From: JAGWBD01 sp965197455
GTDB lineage: Bacteria; Chloroflexota; Anaerolineae; Aggregatilineales; Phototrophicaceae
Direction of reading: 5' to 3'
DNA length: 64,000 nucleotides
NCBI GenBank assembly: GCA_965197455.1
Contig: OZ240208.1
Location: 1,364,001-1,428,000, forward strand
The position numbers were made by a program, and so were the translations under genes. Positions 62,431-64,000 of the stretch are shown here, piece after piece. Position 1 is the first letter of the stretch; each line of letters opens with the position of its first letter. Under the pieces are notes generated by a model that saw only the letters and a list, made by a program, of their open reading frames with translations, had not been told where the DNA came from and searched no databases.

Positions 62431-63989
62431 CTGCGAAACCTGAGGGCAACCCGGGCATCGACCTCTTGCGCAGCCGGCGCGCGCTCGGCCAGCTGGGCGG
62501 CGGCGAGGATCGCATCCGCCGCCAGCACGAATCCGGCCGTCAGACCGCCCGCGAGCGCCTTGACATCCTGCTCGACCCCGGCAGCTTTCGTGAGCTGGAC
62601 GCTTTCGCCGAGCACCGCACCACCGACTTCGGCATGCAGCACCGGCGCACGCCCGGCGACAGCGTGGTCACCGGCTGGGGCACCATTGATGGCCGCCTGG
62701 TGTATGTGTTCTCGCAAGACTTCACGGTCATCGGCGGCACGCTGAGCGAGGCCCACGCGCGCAAAATCGTCAAGATTATGGACATGGCGATGAAGGTCGG
62801 CGCGCCCGTGGTCGGCCTCAACGACAGCGGTGGCGCGCGTATCCAGGAAGGCGTCGACAGCCTCGGCGGCTACGGCGAAATCTTCCTGCGCAACACCCTC
62901 GCCAGCGGCGTCATCCCGCAGATCAGCGTCATCATGGGGCCCTGCGCCGGTGGCGCCGTTTACAGCCCCGCGCTAACAGACTTCACCATCATGGTGCGCG
63001 ACACCAGTTACATGTTCATCACTGGCCCCGACGTCGTCAAACAGGTGTTGAACGAAAGCGTCACCTTCGAAGAGCTGGGCGGCGCGGAGGTGCACGCCTC
63101 GCGCAGTGGCGTCTGTCACCTGGTCGGTGAAAGCGAGACCCATGCGCTGCTGATGGTGCGCGAGTTGCTGGGCTTTCTGCCGCAAAACAACATGGAAGAC
63201 ACGCCCTACGTCGCCAGCACGGACGACCCCCTGCGCGCCGACAACGAGTTGAACAGCATCGTGCCCGTGGACGCCAACCGGCCCTACGACATGAAGGAAA
63301 TCATCAACCACGTCGTGGATGACGGTATCTTCTTCGAGACCCAGCAGGACTTCGCCGCCAACATCATCTGCGGCTACGCGCGCCTCGGCGGCTTCAGCGT
63401 GGGCATCGTCGCCAACCAGCCGATGGCGCTGGCCGGTGTGCTGGATATCAGCGCCAGCGAGAAGGCCGCCCGCTTCGTGCGCACCTGTGACGCCTTCAAC
63501 ATCCCGCTCGTGACCTTCGTCGACGTGCCCGGCTATCTGCCCGGCACCGATCAGGAACACAGCGGCATCATCATTTCCGGCGCCAAGCTGCTCTTCGCCT
63601 ACTGCGAAGCGACCGTGCCCAAGCTGGCGGTCACCACGCGCAAGGCCTACGGCGGCGCCTACCTCGTGATGAGCAGCCGGCACCTGCGCGGTGACCTCAA
63701 CCTGGCCTGGCCCAGCGCAGAAATCGCCGTCATGGGGCCCGAGGGCGCGGTCGAAATCATTCACCGGCGCGAGCTGGACGAGGCCGACGATCCGCTGCAG
63801 CGCAAGGCCAGCCTGGCCGCCGATTACCGCGACCGCTTCGCCAGCCCCTACGTCGCTGCCGCGCGCGGCTTCCTTGATGACATCATCGAACCCGCCCTGA
63901 CGCGGCCGCGGCTCATCAACGCCTTGCAGGTGTTGCAGAACAAGCGCGACGTCAACCCCGCGCGCAAGCACGGCAATATCCCACTTTGA
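62427..63989 (+). CDS. pccB: Acyl-CoA carboxylase carboxyltransferase subunit (propionyl-CoA carboxylase beta type)
   Basis: The 520-residue protein has the carboxyltransferase motifs ARERLDILLDPGSF, LNDSGGARIQEGVDSLGGYG, MGPCAGGAVYSPALTDF and the C-terminal YGGAYLVMSSRHLRGD. These place it with propionyl/methylcrotonyl-CoA carboxylase beta subunits. With a biotin subunit (not in this window) it would make methylmalonyl-CoA, the substrate of the epimerase at 58709. Its ATG overlaps the previous stop (ATGA). Confidence 0.94.
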   Translation: MTAKPEGNPGIDLLRSRRALGQLGGGEDRIRRQHESGRQTARERLDILLDPGSFRELDAFAEHRTTDFGMQHRRTPGDSVVTGWGTIDGRLVYVFSQDFTVIGGTLSEAHARKIVKIMDMAMKVGAPVVGLNDSGGARIQEGVDSLGGYGEIFLRNTLASGVIPQISVIMGPCAGGAVYSPALTDFTIMVRDTSYMFITGPDVVKQVLNESVTFEELGGAEVHASRSGVCHLVGESETHALLMVRELLGFLPQNNMEDTPYVASTDDPLRADNELNSIVPVDANRPYDMKEIINHVVDDGIFFETQQDFAANIICGYARLGGFSVGIVANQPMALAGVLDISASEKAARFVRTCDAFNIPLVTFVDVPGYLPGTDQEHSGIIISGAKLLFAYCEATVPKLAVTTRKAYGGAYLVMSSRHLRGDLNLAWPSAEIAVMGPEGAVEIIHRRELDEADDPLQRKASLAADYRDRFASPYVAAARGFLDDIIEPALTRPRLINALQVLQNKRDVNPARKHGNIPL

Positions 63990-64000
63990 GCAGGGCTCGT

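Overview
This window is a GC-rich, gene-dense bacterial chromosome segment. It holds about 44 intact or edge-truncated protein genes and several gene remnants. I saw no rRNA, tRNA, CRISPR array or insertion sequence. The combination of a two-subunit glycine dehydrogenase, an unusual SHMT-GcvT fusion, family-5 solute-binding proteins with sugar-degradation genes, a NatAB-type exporter and propionyl-CoA genes would suit a member of the Chloroflexota (Anaerolineae or a relative). That placement is inference only; no marker gene here settles it.

Layout. 1-8613 (minus strand): an ABC-2 exporter (two permeases, the first cut by the window edge, plus an ATPase) behind a TPR lytic transglycosylase lipoprotein, then a small unknown protein coupled to an Eis-like acetyltransferase, then a DUF255 thioredoxin-fold protein. 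8740-16324: ftsH (plus), a strong bidirectional terminator, an EF-G-like GTPase (minus), and a 1046-residue SHMT/GcvT fusion (plus). 16345-41065 (all minus): a 25 kb block running from uvrA down to a peptidase-C26 amidohydrolase. It contains an oligouronide (pectin-type) system: two oligogalacturonate lyase paralogues, a heparinase II/III-like protein and its pseudogene, a beta-propeller protein, an ADP-ribosylglycohydrolase-like protein with a LamG-like tail, three family-5 solute-binding proteins and one Opp/Dpp-type transporter. 41335-48347: thiolase, pentonate-type IlvD/Edd dehydratase, DUF3048 lipoprotein-like protein, PIG-L deacetylase, PstS-like protein and tgt. 48448-56430: alr, a SCO1-like protein, a glycine riboswitch with the gcvH-gcvPA-gcvPB operon, a glycosyltransferase, queG and a small metal-binding protein. 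56441-63989: copA and methylmalonyl-CoA epimerase (minus), then acyl-CoA dehydrogenase, MDR oxidoreductase, CYTH protein, a small membrane protein and an acyl-CoA carboxylase beta subunit (plus).

How they fit together. The glycine-cleavage operon lacks a T-protein gene; the fusion protein at 13184 carries that domain together with serine hydroxymethyltransferase, so the two loci probably form one C1 pathway. The pectin block is the most unusual region. It has grown by at least three tandem duplications, each copying a whole gene plus the 3' end of its upstream neighbour. Two of the three scars can be read as chimeras: the 5' end of the downstream gene joined to the 3' end of the upstream gene. 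One duplicate (heparinase-like) is now a pseudogene, and a sugar-permease fragment suggests that a CUT1-type transporter was lost and an Opp-type system is used instead. All three solute-binding protein genes are followed by a strong stem-loop.

Regulation. Several promoters are readable: TTGACA-17-TACAAT for the EF-G-like gene, TTGTCA-17-TACAAT for uvrA, TTGCAA-17-TAAACT for the glycine riboswitch, and several extended -10 sites (TGCTATACT-like) without a clear -35. Two of the latter sit exactly six bases before the start codon and imply leaderless transcripts.
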